Shown here in pieces: positions 12,315 to 23,033 of a DNA stretch of 32,976 bases (the stretch's first letter is position 1; each line of letters begins with the position of its first letter). The notes beneath the pieces were generated by a model that made no database searches, was not told the DNA's origin, and saw only the letters and a list, made by a program, of their open reading frames with translations. The position numbers were made by a program, and so were the translations under genes. The stretch covers positions 1-32,976 of the forward strand of contig JACGCN010000124.1 of NCBI GenBank assembly GCA_014905825.1, given 5' to 3'. Source of the DNA: Lyophyllum atratum (taxonomy: Eukaryota > Basidiomycota > Agaricomycetes > Agaricales > Lyophyllaceae).

Positions 12315-13835
12315 ATGCTGTCCTTCCCTCCAGAGCTGTATATTCTTGCATTTGACCATCTTCCGCTGTCCTCACTAGCCAACCTCTCCCTCTGCTCTCA
12401 TCAATTTCGCATATTGTCCTTTCCTTTCCTCTACAGGAAGGTCGTCCTTACAGAGGACAAACCGATGGCACGGTTTGCCTTGCGAGTGATCAAGGAGGAG
12501 GGACCGTCCTGGACCCGTAAGAATTACCTACACGCCGCCAAGTATGTGAAGTGCTTGTGCATTGGCCCAGAGGAGGGTCTCTACTCTACGAACACGCTGC
12601 ATCTATTAGCCTCTGCCCTTCCTTACCTCACGCATCTGAAGGATCTAGTCTGGGTTGCCTCAACCTCCGGGGATAGCCAGATCGCCTCGATTTTTACGCT
12701 TATAAGAGAACATTGTTTGGACTTCGACTCTCTGTCCCTCAAACTCAATTGGAATGGGCATGACGGTAAAAATCATGACTATACATGTTTTAGTACTTTA
12801 CTGATGATCTATTGAATAGATGAACATCTGGATTCTGTACTCGGCTTCAAAGGCCTGCAAACACCTAAGGCTGTCAGCTCATGATACAAGTGAGCAGCAT
12901 TCTGGATCGGCTCCTCGCATGTTAGTTCCTTAATGACTCTAGAATTTTCATCCAGTGTTTGGCAAGCTTCCCTCTGCCATGATAGACATGATTCGCTTGT
13001 CCCCGGATCTGGTAACACTCGAACTCTGCGTCACCAAGTCATATGGCCACCGATACACGAGCTGGGACGCGGACAAGTCCTTTGAAAGCATTCTCAGGAC
13101 TCGATATCCTCGTCTCCAATGTCTAAGATTACAAGGCGCTAGATGGATAGACCTCCATCGTCTTGCTAGCGATACCTCAGCTCTCTCGGGCCCCTTTCAT
13201 TCCTTTCTGCTCCTCAATCACCGTAACATTGTAACTCTTACAATGCCTATCCCAATTAACGATTCCCAACGCGGTCTAGACGATCTTCGTCTACCTAAGG
13301 ACATATTCCCAAATCTCCGCGAGTTCGAGGGCACAATCTCTTGGTGCTTTTACATCTCTGGACTTCACTATCCTGCAACTTGTCTGCGCAGGATGAACTT
13401 CCTCAGACAGCCTCGGCTCCACGAAGAAGGTAGAGAACTCGTTTTTAACAGGGCCTACTGTGCTTTAAACTCCTGCTTGGCCCTACGAGAGTTAAATGTA
13501 TTTTGCAATGGGACGGCCGTGACGGCCGACCGCATAGCACAGTTACTGGAACACGCCCCAGGCTTACATACACTTGAATGTCACATTGATGACGACGAGA
13601 CATTGGTACGTCCGTCAGTTTCCCGATGTGCAGGCAGCGAGTGACCTTCGCATAGGAATCTATATCTACCGCATTAGGAAAATTCGGAGCTCTTCGTTTT
13701 CTTGCGTTCAATCTCTCCGACTTCCACCATCAAGCAGATGATGCGCTCTTCGCACTGGCGAAGAACTGCCCAACTCTGACCGGCGTGAAGGATTTCAGAA
13801 AGTGGGATCCAGTATGTCAAATGTTTGACGAGTAG
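12315..13835 (+). CDS. F-box protein (SCF ubiquitin-ligase substrate adaptor)
   Basis: F-box proteins bind SKP1 through the N-terminal F-box and recruit targets for ubiquitination. The N-terminus carries a clear F-box (FPPELYILAFDHLPLSSLAN through FPFLYRKVVL, about residues 4-45), and the rest has leucine-rich, hydrophobic spacing (ACKHLRLSAHD, PDLVTLELC, HAPGLHTLECH). Proposed exons: 12315-12765, 12820-12889, 12956-13605, 13656-13811 with possible read-through to a TAG at 13833-13835. The junction of exons 1 and 2 is one base out of phase with the best reading of exon 2 (starting MNIWILYSASKAC), while exons 2 to 3 to 4 join cleanly. Either a single-base error near the end of exon 1 or a decayed gene is likely. 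Such genes are highly expanded in mushroom genomes; the substrate is unknown. Confidence 0.75.
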
Positions 13836-14702
13836 GCATGGTAGTCGTATAAAACATGAACTGTAAATTTGACAATGTATTCGATGAACTCTTTTTCGAC
13901 GGAGAACTCCATGCTAGCTCCTTGCTACCGCGGCTTTCTTTGGGCCACACCATCTTATACTCTCGAGAATTCTTTCGAGTGAATCTAGGCACCTCAGCTG
14001 GTGTATTACATGTAGCAAATCGCGAGTGCACGCATGGACGGTCGGTACGTTTTTCTCCCGTTCAAGCACCGTACTTTCCTTAGACGTGTCATCGTATTTC
14101 TCCCTCATTTTGCCTCCATTTTTCAAGTAAAGAACGACGATATGCGTAATCTGATTCTAGCTATCTATCTAGGAGATTCCATCACAGCATCTAGGTCAAC
14201 CCACTCCCAAAAATGTCGCGAGATGTCAGGCGGTGTACTTGAAGAATCTACTAACCTTTGACATTCAAGGAAGTCTGTTGGAACATCCATATCAACCCCG
14301 TTCCGCTGTCCCACTCCCAAGTCACGCAATGACTACGTGGAATACTTGAATGCTTCAGCCACTAACTCTTGGACGAGGACCGAGAATTCGCCGACAAGCC
14401 AGGTCGGATAAATCGAAGTCTGTCAGGCTTCATTTGACGGTATAGATGCGTGGTCTGGAAAAGTTCAATATCTTGATGAAATGGGGTCGCGCGGGGCTCG
14501 TGAGATGAGCAGAGTACTGACAGAGAAGAGTCTCGGAAGTGCAAACACCAGAAAAGGTGAACCGTAGACTCAGAGGTTGTTAAAATTCCACCATCTTTTC
14601 CACAGGAATGCCGGATTTCCCGGAAGTAAAAGACGGAATGAATCTGCTTTCCGCTGGGATACCTACTAGTAGAGCCGACAAGTCAAGATACTACGAAGAC
14701 AA
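13836..14702. other. intergenic region between convergent genes
   Basis: The 3' flanks of the plus-strand F-box gene and the minus-strand esterase gene meet here. A 75-codon plus-strand frame at 13856-14083 might be a further F-box exon but could not be joined with confidence. Confidence 0.4.
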
Positions 14703-16374
14703 TTACCAGATCGTACTTCCAAGAACAGTGCCAACCTGTTGACCGAAGAACTTGTGCGCGTAGCCTACGCGAAAAAAGAGTCAGCGCCAAGCGGGTTGAA
14801 AAATTGAATTAAACCTACTGCTTGGTGATAATCGTTGCTGTAATTGAATTCGTATTGTCAGGACTGGATAGCAGTCGACGTGAGATGAGAGGATGACGTA
14901 CCCCCAAAATTGGTTGGAGGCAGATCCATAAGAGGTAGCGTCCTTGAAGCCATAAGTACCCGGAGAGTTCAGAATAATTGTGAACTGCGTGTTCGCGTCC
15001 CATGTCCATGTCGATACCTGCATGAGAAGGGATACCGTCAAAGACGATCCCACAAAACGCGAGCATTAGGAGCGTACCCCGCTATTGGCCGACTTGAAAG
15101 CGCTGGTCTTTGCTGCCATCTTGCTGTTGAAAGCCAGCGATGACGGTCTTTTCAGCAGCTTGAGAGGCGGCGGGTTGGGCGAGCATCTGGGAAGATGGGT
15201 GATGTAATGAGGATATGTTTCGACAATCGCCGAGGGAAAAGGGCGTTACCAATGGTGAGCGATCAATGGGTGGCACGGTAACGAAGAGGAAATTCCTCGC
15301 TCCGACATTGCTAGAAGGTTTTCGTCACTCGAAAGGCCATGGTAGTTTCAGTCAAGTCGCGCACTACTGGAAAGGGAAGGGTGGGTAAATAAATCATAAT
15401 GCTAAGAAGGCAAGCAAATACGTACGAGCTTCTGAACCAATGCGAACTCGGCGTTCAATAATGTGTCGGAGAACCTAGAAAGGTAGCACCAACGCTCAAG
15501 GTGCTGAAAGGAAACCAAGAAGGAGTACATACGCAGCGCGATCACCACTCAGGTAGTAGCTATTTCCGATATCGTTGATGCCAATAAAGATCGAGAAGAG
15601 CGCGTTCGCGCTTGTCCAGGGGGGTAGACGAGGGTTTGGTTCCAGCCCCGCTCAGGAATTGGTTGACTTGGTCAGTCAAGGAGAGGACAGTGGGCTGATA
15701 TGGAGCGACGAGCTTCGCGTCGATGGTGGCGCCACCGTAAGCGTAGTTGTATGTGAAAATAAGAGATCTGTTGTTCTTTGTGGTGACGAAGTCGACCCAG
15801 TTTTCCCCGCCAGTGGCGGTGTAGCCAGGGTAAGGTGGGTTACCGAGGGGGTTGCCGGAGGCGGGGAGGGTTCCGGTGGGACTGAACCCAGTTTGAGTAT
15901 AAGAGTCACCACTAGATTGCAAATTATCGTTTAGAAAAGGGTCTGTTTGATCGGAGCAAGAAGACTCACAAACTGAACCAGTAGTTTGCCGTCCCAGTTG
16001 CGACTGGCGGAACGGCGGTGGTGTCAGGCGCCGTGGTGGATCCCGGGATACACTGACTGTAGTCTGTCGAAAGCGGTCAGAGTCTAACCATTCAGCAGTG
16101 CTTAATGTACTGACAAGCGTTCACGTAGGTACATGCAGCTCTTTCAGCACAGCATCAGATGGTGTCGTGTAGCAGTTCAATAAGGGGACAGTACCCAGAG
16201 ACACATGTCGTTGCCCCTGACCACCCAATGCCTCCGCCTACGCCAAAGCATGTGAGTGAAAGGTGAGAAGAGGTATGTTAGGACCTTACATTGGGACCAC
16301 ACAGCGCCCTGAGCGATTACAGAGGGAACAAAGGCGGCGAGAGCCAAGACTGGGACAGCCGCAAGATTCAGCAT
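14703..16374 (-). CDS. secreted CBM1 + GDSL/SGNH esterase (CE16-type), with frame breaks
   Basis: Probably a carbohydrate acetylesterase tethered to cellulose. Order: signal peptide (MLNLAAVPVLALAAF...VIAQ), CBM1 (WSQCGGIGWSG, TTCVSG, CTYVNAYYSQCIPG), Ser/Thr/Pro linker, then the SGNH domain: block I FGDSYTQTG (catalytic Ser), GGAT, block III GINDIGNSYY, block V NDYHPS (catalytic Asp-His). Exons: 16374-16290, 16237-16195, 16140-16115, 16063-15970, 15911-15533, 15474-15426, 15310-15250, 15186-15078, 15017-14902, 14837-14819, 14764-14703; about 346 residues when read through. Frame breaks: one base too many in the G6 run at 15619-15624; one too many in the exon 15186-15078, best at its TTT/AAA run; one too few at the end of exon 14837-14819. 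The junction 15426/15310 is also off phase. It is either a pseudogene or affected by sequencing indels. Confidence 0.88.
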
Positions 16375-16426
16375 TGTGAAGGAAGAGTGGAAAGCGAAGA
16401 GAAACTGAGATACGCGGTGCATATTC

Positions 16427-16433
16427 TTATAAA
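16427..16433 (-). promoter_or_regulatory. TATA box of the CBM1-GDSL esterase gene
   Basis: Minus-strand TTATAAG lies about 55 bp upstream of the ATG at 16374. Confidence 0.5.
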
Positions 16434-17318
16434 AGGGGGTTCCCGGAGAAGTCAACGGTTGCATGGTTGAATCAGGTGGCCATAGCTGTGGCTGATACTT
16501 CGGTAGATCGACGATGTACGACTAGGCGAAGGGCATGGAGTTGTATTGGTTTTTGATGAGGTATTGTTGCTGTCAACGGCAGGATGAAGTCCGGGAATAT
16601 GTCGAGTTAGAATCGGAGAATCGCAAATCATGTCTAGAATTCGGGTGCAACAAGAAATGACAATACTTACACGTTACAAGCACTAGGGAAAAGGGAGCTG
16701 AGGCGCTATGTCCTCAGATAACCCGACCCGCGCGCTACGTCGCTCATGTCCTGGCTCATATCAGCGATCGCAAGATGACGGAACATCGAGGCATGCAGTG
16801 GCTAGCGGGAGCCGTTGGCAGCTCAGATATTTCTGCGCAACACGCGATGAGATCACAAGGGCATGGTGACTTATGATGATTTGGTTCGAATGTACCGAGG
16901 ATTCAGCCGACATCGATGGGTGCAAAGCACCCGTATACGTGGTTGGCTGAGTTAAACGTTGAAGCACGATGGGCTTAGGGCGTCCGTCGGTCGGATGCTC
17001 TAAGATATAGGGATAACAGAATCAATACATTTCAAGCTGTCAGAGGTGTTAAGGTATGCCAGTGGAAAAAATCTTAGAGAAACAGTGTCGGCACCAGATC
17101 AAACAAATGGACCACAGAAGTTGAGTTGGAACGGTTCCATCTTTCTTTCTCCTTTCTCGCAGCGTAGCAGAGTCGCGATTGAGGAAATGAATTGCTTTCA
17201 GTGCAGCATGTAGTAGAAGGTAAGAAAAGGATGTAAAATTCAAATGACCGCCACGGCCTGATTTGTCAACACATGCATTGGATTAAGGTTAGGGTTAGGA
17301 CCAGTCAAAAGCAAAAAG
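16434..17318. other. intergenic region
   Basis: Upstream flank of the esterase gene and downstream flank of U1 copy 1. Apart from the telomere-like motif at 17283-17299, no gene or repeat was recognised. Confidence 0.45.
17283..17299 (-). repeat. telomere-type repeat 3' of U1 copy 1
   Basis: Minus strand reads CCTAACCCTAACCTTAA, about two and a half CCCTAA units, the last one degenerate. It begins about 20 nt past the end of the U1 RNA, at nearly the same offset as the motif behind U1 copy 2. Confidence 0.8.
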
Positions 17319-17496
17319 AGCGCCCGCCCAGCCAGAGTGGCCGGAGCGGGACTGGAAAATATTGAGACGGTGCATGAGCCGAAGCCCATACAAGCCGCAG
17401 ACACTCCCTGTATGGACAGGGTCGCCGTGCTATGGAGAGTCTCCACGGCCCACAAACCCGGGTAGGTGAAGGGGCTTGTGCCATCAAGGTAAGTAT
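17319..17496 (-). ncRNA. U1 spliceosomal snRNA, copy 1
   Basis: U1 snRNA recognises 5' splice sites by base pairing. The RNA starts AUACUUACCU, the invariant U1 5' end complementary to 5' splice sites. Architecture matches U1: helix H (nt 12-16 GAUGG with 127-131 CCGUC), stem-loop 1 (17-25 with 38-46, 12-nt loop), stem-loop 2 (48-53 with 68-73), the stem-loop 3 region (76-81 with 86-91; 108-113 with 118-123 closed by UUCG), an Sm-like site AAUAUUUUCC (134-143), and a terminal GC-rich hairpin (147-151 with 170-174). The 178 nt are identical to copy 2 at 30121-30298. A TATA box lies about 32 bp upstream. It lies about 195 bp downstream of the monooxygenase stop codon on the same strand. The stem-loop 1 loop lacks the usual U1-70K sequence, and the exact 3' end is inferred. 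Confidence 0.85.
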
Positions 17497-17523
17497 GAGG
17501 TGTTCGACTGTCAAGGCGAGGCT

Positions 17524-17530
17524 TATATAC
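17524..17530 (-). promoter_or_regulatory. TATA box of U1 copy 1
   Basis: Minus-strand TATATAA about 32 bp upstream of the U1 5' end. The 20 bp just upstream (GTCCGTGCGCACGACAAAAG, within 17531-17551) are shared with U1 copy 2, whereas the spacer between TATA and +1 has diverged. The element therefore looks functional. Confidence 0.8.
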
Positions 17531-17690
17531 CTTTTGTCGTGCGCACGGACCATGAACGTTGTCGAGAGAGATCACGGGTCTAAAACGCGTTTCTCAACAC
17601 AACGGTAGCACTCAACAGTACTGGACTCGACTTGACTTCACAGCAACGCAATTCGTATTCCTCATTCATAGAAATACAACAAATAGATAC

Positions 17691-19568
17691 TCATAATTTT
17701 AATATTGCTGGGCTCATAACTCTTGCTTCGGTCTGCCGCCATTTTTCCACAACTGCGTCTGCATCATAATCAAACGCTGCCATGCTTTTCGCTTTGTCTG
17801 CCCAAAGATTCGCATTACCCGCGTTCTTCTCGTCGCTCGACTCGTCCTCCTCCAAACGCTGGAGCTCAACCTCCATCGCCGTCCCCATAGACGCGTCGCG
17901 AGCCTCTTGCTCTGGCCCGTCCACAAAATGGAATGTCTTCTGGTTCATTCGAGAAGCCATCTGAGCTTCAGATGCACGGGGATGCCGTATGTGTTGGTAC
18001 GACTGAAGTAGAAAAGGAACCTGCTTGCGGCTCGTCAGACGGGATAAAAGGTTGCCTAGGACCGCGGCATCTTCAATCTAACCAAAAAAGGATATGGTCA
18101 GCCTTATGTCTTTCACTAACCACCAGGAATCTTGAAACTCACCGCCATGGCTGCTCCCTGAGCGCGATAGGGCTGTGATATTGGGTGAGCACGTCGCAGC
18201 CAACCGATGTCACGTAACAACTCACGAGCATTGGATGGCACGCATCACCCAGCAAGCATATCGTATTACTGGAATTCACCCAGGTTTTTCATTGGCCTAC
18301 GGTCCATGAGCGCCCAGCTCATCGTAGACGGCACAAGGTCCAGCAACTTCTGAACCCTAATTGTATATTAGCCTCTAAGTTCATCATCCTGTCGCGCGTA
18401 ACTTACCGAGGTTCAAATCCAGCAAAGTCGGCCTTCATCTTTTCGCGACTCGCCTCTTGAGGAACTTCGCCTTCCCCACTACTTGGGCGAATCATGACAA
18501 GGTTGAACTCTTTTTTCGCTCGCTATCAAAACGTCCGTTAAGAATCTGCGCATCTAAAAGTGAAGTTACTCACGATGCAATATCCCACAACGTGCCGATT
18601 AGGTCCCATCCACACATTCGCCTCTGCCTCATCGACAAAGCACTTCAGATCAGGATCTAGAAGCATCGCTGACGTCGGGATGGTTGCCCGATACGCAGCA
18701 TCTCCCGTCGCGAGCGGGTTATCGTTCTCGCTGTCCACAAGATCACGAAGTGTGCTTTTGACGCCGTCAGCTCCGATGACCAGGTCGGTCCTTATGATAT
18801 CTCCAGACTCCAGGACGACAAAAGGGGTGCTTGGTTCCACGGTCAGAACTCTGCTGTTCAGCCGAAGTGTCATATATGGAGTGGCTAAATCTAAGAGTAG
18901 TTTCTGAAGATCTGCTCGCTACCCGGAAGTTAGTGCGGGCATGGGCGGGCGCTAAACATGAAACATACGTGGACATGATAGTACGGCGCCCCGTGATTCC
19001 GCTCTAGACCGTCACCCCATTTTGTCCAACCGACGCGCTCGCCGGTCTGATCTAGATATATGCTTTAGGCTCTCAGCACGGAGTATGAGACACAGAAACT
19101 CACATCGTCGTAGGGAAAGCGACTGTGGAACGACCGCGATCTTCTTGAGCTCTTCTCCAAGGCCCCAACGTATGAGGAGCCGACTCATATTGGGTGTGAT
19201 CTGAATGCCAGCGCCGATGCTGCTGACGACGGCTGTGCATTCTAAAACTGTGACTCTGTGCCCTGCGCGCCCAAGCAAATAGGCCGCTGCCAGCCCCCCG
19301 ATACCGGCGCCTACAATCGTGATGTCCAGCGATATCTGTGCTTCATCACTGTGTTTCTGTTGAGTGTGTTAAGTCGCGCCATGGCCTCTGACGATCGTGT
19401 AGCGTAGCGTACCTTCCCGAGCCTGACAGAGCGTTCGCCAGATACAGATTGGTTCAGCTGGACGCCAGAAACAGTAAATCGCCACATCATGGGAACTTGC
19501 AACACAGTGAGGAAACACACACCATAGTACTTGGAGAGGTCAGGCAGCTTGAGTGGGTCCAACATCAT
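17691..19568 (-). CDS. FAD-dependent monooxygenase (salicylate hydroxylase-like, class A flavoprotein)
   Basis: Class A flavoprotein hydroxylases use FAD, NAD(P)H and O2 to hydroxylate aromatic substrates; the substrate here is unknown. Exons: 19568-19521, 19457-19413, 19356-19104, 19051-18969, 18918-18574, 18522-18407, 18356-18226, 18172-18143, 18077-17691; about 478 residues. Motifs in order are the Rossmann dinucleotide motif VGAGIGGLAAAYLLGRAG followed by VTVLE, then the DG motif DLVIGADGVKS, then the GD motif LLGDACHPMLPYRAQGAAMA followed by IEDAAVL. The C-terminus is a charged helix and no signal peptide is seen, so a cytosolic enzyme is likely. Oddity: one base too many at 18283-18289 (CC or A5 on the coding strand) shifts the frame just before the GD motif. 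The first two small exons are less certain than the rest. Confidence 0.88.
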
Positions 19569-20464
19569 GATGACTTCGACTTTGGGCCTTTTAGAAGCCT
19601 GATAGAAGGTACGGCAAACAACGAAGACTTGGCCCCGACTGTTATCGCAGGAAGTTCGGAACCAGTATGTTGGCGATGTCGATCCTTTTGGGAGTGAACG
19701 TCCCCATGGGCCATTGACCTGTTAATACAATGCCGACATGAAAGTTGATCATCATCGTGACTTGTAATACAAGGTCAACATGAAGTTGATCATCATCGTG
19801 ACCTGGAGAACTTGACGAACCTGGCCGGGGTTTCATGGATATGAAGAGATATGATGGTGAAGCGATTAAGGATAAGTTCAGTGACTCATCTGCCCCAACA
19901 TCAAGATTGCAAAACCAAAAACCGCTTGAAAACGGCCGCTCATTCCTTCGAGAGTCATCCTTGATGTTTATGCGGCGAAAACAGGGAATTCGAAGATGCG
20001 CGCGCAGGCACAAACATAAGGGCTGGCCCGGTGGCGGCTGAGTATGCGGAGTGAGTGACCGGAGGAGTTAATTAATAAATGGGGGCGAGTGGTGGCGGTT
20101 GCGATTATAGACTCAGATGTGACGTTGATGTCAACCATCAAAAGAACTGTAGATGGTCTTCATAAGTTATCGTCCATTATTGGATTGAATCAAGTATCAA
20201 GGTACCATGCATACATACAACATCGCGATAGGAGGTAAGTATGGAAGGGTAGGGGGGAGGGACATGACTTGGCAGGGTCGACCTTTCAACTCTGGGGTTT
20301 TTGTACAGTCTTGTACCAGGTGTACACGGCTGCTGGCTCAGTCCTCTGCCAGAGTAAAGTTATCTCGATGTGTACAAGTCAGTGAATATCCTATTGTTCC
20401 AATAATATCATAATGTACAGACGTCTGAGAAGTCCATTAAAGATCTAAAGCGACAGCAAGCACT
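19569..20464. other. intergenic region with a short tandem duplication
   Basis: Upstream flank of the monooxygenase and 3' flank of the F-box gene. It contains the 42-bp tandem duplication at 19723-19805. No gene was recognised. Confidence 0.5.
19723..19805. repeat. tandem duplication, two ~42-bp units
   Basis: Units 19723-19764 and 19765-19805 share TAATACAA, a three-base variable step, ACATGAA and GTTGATCATCATCGTGAC. They differ at a few positions and by one A. The location is about 155-240 bp upstream of the monooxygenase start. Confidence 0.85.
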
Positions 20465-23033
20465 TCATTCATAACACAGAATAAAGATCTTCCCTTCCCT
20501 CACCGACAGGATCACAGCGCCCTGAGACTGGTCGATGTTAATCGTCTCCACCGCATCCAGATCCAGCTCCTCGGGAATATCCAGCGTGCGCACCACCCCA
20601 CCCGACTTCGCCCACGGCACACCATCCTCACCCACCTTCTCCAAATCCTCCCCAAACGGCGGGAACGTCACGAACCGCAACCACTTCGCGTCCAGCTCGT
20701 CCGAGCGCGGCCGCGTGGGGTCGTCCTCGTTGTCCACGAACTCGATCCACACTGCATGCCCAAAGTCGACCGCTACGAGCGGCCTCGGGCGGTCCGACGC
20801 TTCCTCATCTTCATCACTCCCATCCGATATACACACCACCTCGAATGGCGTGCTGACGTACCACAGGTGCATCAGCGCATCGTCGCTCACATCCTCCTCA
20901 CGCGCCGCCTCCCGCTCACGCGTAGCCAGCGCTTTGCTGGCACCGCTTGACGCCCGCGCGTTTTCCATAGGCGCGTTCGCCTCTTGCCCCTGTATGTCAT
21001 CAGGTCTCCGTAGAGGGTGGGGTTGCCCTATGAGCCGATGCCGCAGCTCAGTCACGCAGCTTGCCATCGTCTCTCCGTGGGATAGAGGCACACGGAAGTA
21101 GTGTTGGGCGAGGATGAATCTTGTGCGATGCGTCTCCGGGTCATGCGAGGATAGTAGGACGACGGTACAGCTTACTCGTGGGATGCCCGGGAGGCTCGGC
21201 CACCACTGCCGAACGAAGTGTGCGCTGTCAGGACACCATGGGGGGAAGGGAAAGGGATTGGGGTCCGTAGGTTGGTCGTCGGTGGGTGCGTGTACAGGAA
21301 CAGGATGCGTCGGGTCTGGTGCCGCTGCACTAATCCCGTTCATGGGCTGCAGCGGAGGAGCCGGTGTTGGCAGGGCGGGGTCTGTCGAGGAAATGCCATT
21401 AATGGTGCCTGGTGATGGTGTGGGCGGCGAAGCGCCAGCAACAGAAGTTGATGCTGACGTATTTTCTGCGTCATTTTGGTCCGTGGTGTCTTCAAGCGAC
21501 GGAGGGGTTTCGATAGGTTCCGATGGTAAGTGGTCCTTTATTGACGGGAATATGAATTTCCTGGTGAGTGTCTTTGCAGGTGAGACGGAGTAGGATATCA
21601 GCGGTATGTCGTTCTTGGATGTCAATTGCTTGGTAAAAGCTTGCAGTAGATGTAGTGGGTAAAAGTACTGGTAGGCACCATCGCTTTCCTCGCAATGAAT
21701 AACAATGTTGCGTTCGTATAATATGCAAGACCAGTTCGATGAGGCGATCTAATATCCGGGTAAGAAAGGGCAGGCGATGGCATCGAGCTAATAACGCACG
21801 CATTCAATCCCCGTGTCGATGAACACATATTCGGGCTTATCCCAATCTGGGAGCGCGTATAGACCAATGGTGTTGGTCGTTGAGACCCATACGAAAGCCG
21901 ACAGTAGTCTTGCTGTGGGGTCCAGGAGGAAGACGTTCATAACGACTCCTGCTGTCTTGAAATCCGTGACATGCGAGAACACGGGCGGGTTGATGGCACT
22001 CTCTCCAGACGGACTGTCAGAAAACTTGAGACGCATGAGTACAAATTCCATAATTCGCTCGTCGTCATACCTAAAAACACGTAGTTTCAGAACATACCTA
22101 AGAAAGCGAAAGAAAAGACTCACGTCCCAACAACGATCTTCGCCATCGTGAAGAACACGGTCTTCTCCTCAAATTCCACTCTACATTTCCAGAGCTCCCA
22201 CCGTTCCCCAGGGTTCCATTCCGCGAGGCATGTATCCGTTTGTACGTCCCAGCAGACAACCTTGCCGCTTTTCGTAGCACAGAGCGTGTAACTTGACGTT
22301 ATAGGCGACAACCAGTCGACATCTTCATCTGGAGGAGCACTAACAACCTTGTACCACTTTTCTGTCCGTGATCTCCCCGTGTCGACGCCCCTCGCAACAT
22401 CCATGTAGTTCGAGTGTTGGTTGATGTCCGTATAAGGACCGGTGCTGATCGGCTTAGGCCCACGGTGGCGCCATGCTGTTTCATATCGCGTGGCTTTGTT
22501 TACAGAACGTATGAGCTGCTCTGTTGAGAGGTCGGTGAGCCGCTGGAAGCCCTTGAGTGGCAATGCGCGACATCTTCGAAGAAGGTCCGTTGCAATTTGT
22601 CGATAGACTGGCCGCGTAATCGAGAAATCGTAGAGGCTTTACAAGTCTAGGGGGAAAAAAATCGTGTCAGCTCGCATACGCGTCACTGGCTCGAGAAGAT
22701 ATCACGGAAGGAAATATCGCCCGCCCACCATGGCTCGGCCACCTTGACTAGAAGTAACAGCCATGCAAAATTCTCGTACGTCCAGCTCGAAGGATGCATT
22801 GCGTCACTACACGCAGGTCCAAATCTACGCTCTCGGTGAACAGGACTGTCCATGGATCACGTCATCCCTGGCCACCGCGATGTCTCGAGTTCCCAAGGGT
22901 CGAACACTGGGGATCCGTTCCTTCCAGATACCTCACAAGAAAGACTCACCAGATGTAAGGTATGCACATCGTTCAACTCTAGTCGTGAAGCAATATTGAG
23001 GAGTAGATCGTAAGGCAACGTATTGAGTCCCAT
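20465..23033 (-). CDS. F-box protein with long C-terminal region
   Basis: The N-terminal F-box (residues about 3-45: LPYDLLLNIASRLELNDVHT then LHLTCKSLYDFSITRPVYR) marks an SCF adaptor. The remainder contains beta-propeller-like strands (YTLCATKSGKVVCWDVQTD, TIGLYALPDW), a long Pro/Ser/Thr-rich insertion (about residues 340-450) and a conserved-looking C-terminal block (WLRFVTFPPFGED, GAVILSVREGKIFILCYE). Exons: 23033-22950, 22646-22124, 22070-21800, 21748-20465; about 720 residues. Intron 1 is 303 nt, far longer than the 51-53 nt of the other two. The AAA at 22638-22640 (coding strand) must be one base longer to keep TCKSLYDF in frame, so a one-base deletion is likely there. The long frames on the opposite strand at 20535-21593 are shadows. 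Confidence 0.85.

Noticed and set aside
13914..14126. Minus-strand frame with HQLRCLDSLERIL, reminiscent of the first UstYa/DUF3328 motif
   Set aside because: The second histidine motif (HCxDYLRQ-type) and the expected flanking residues are absent, and the frame cannot be extended. Probably chance.
20535..21593. Plus-strand frames of 188 and 159 codons
   Set aside because: They lie opposite a continuous 428-codon exon of the F-box gene and have no domain.
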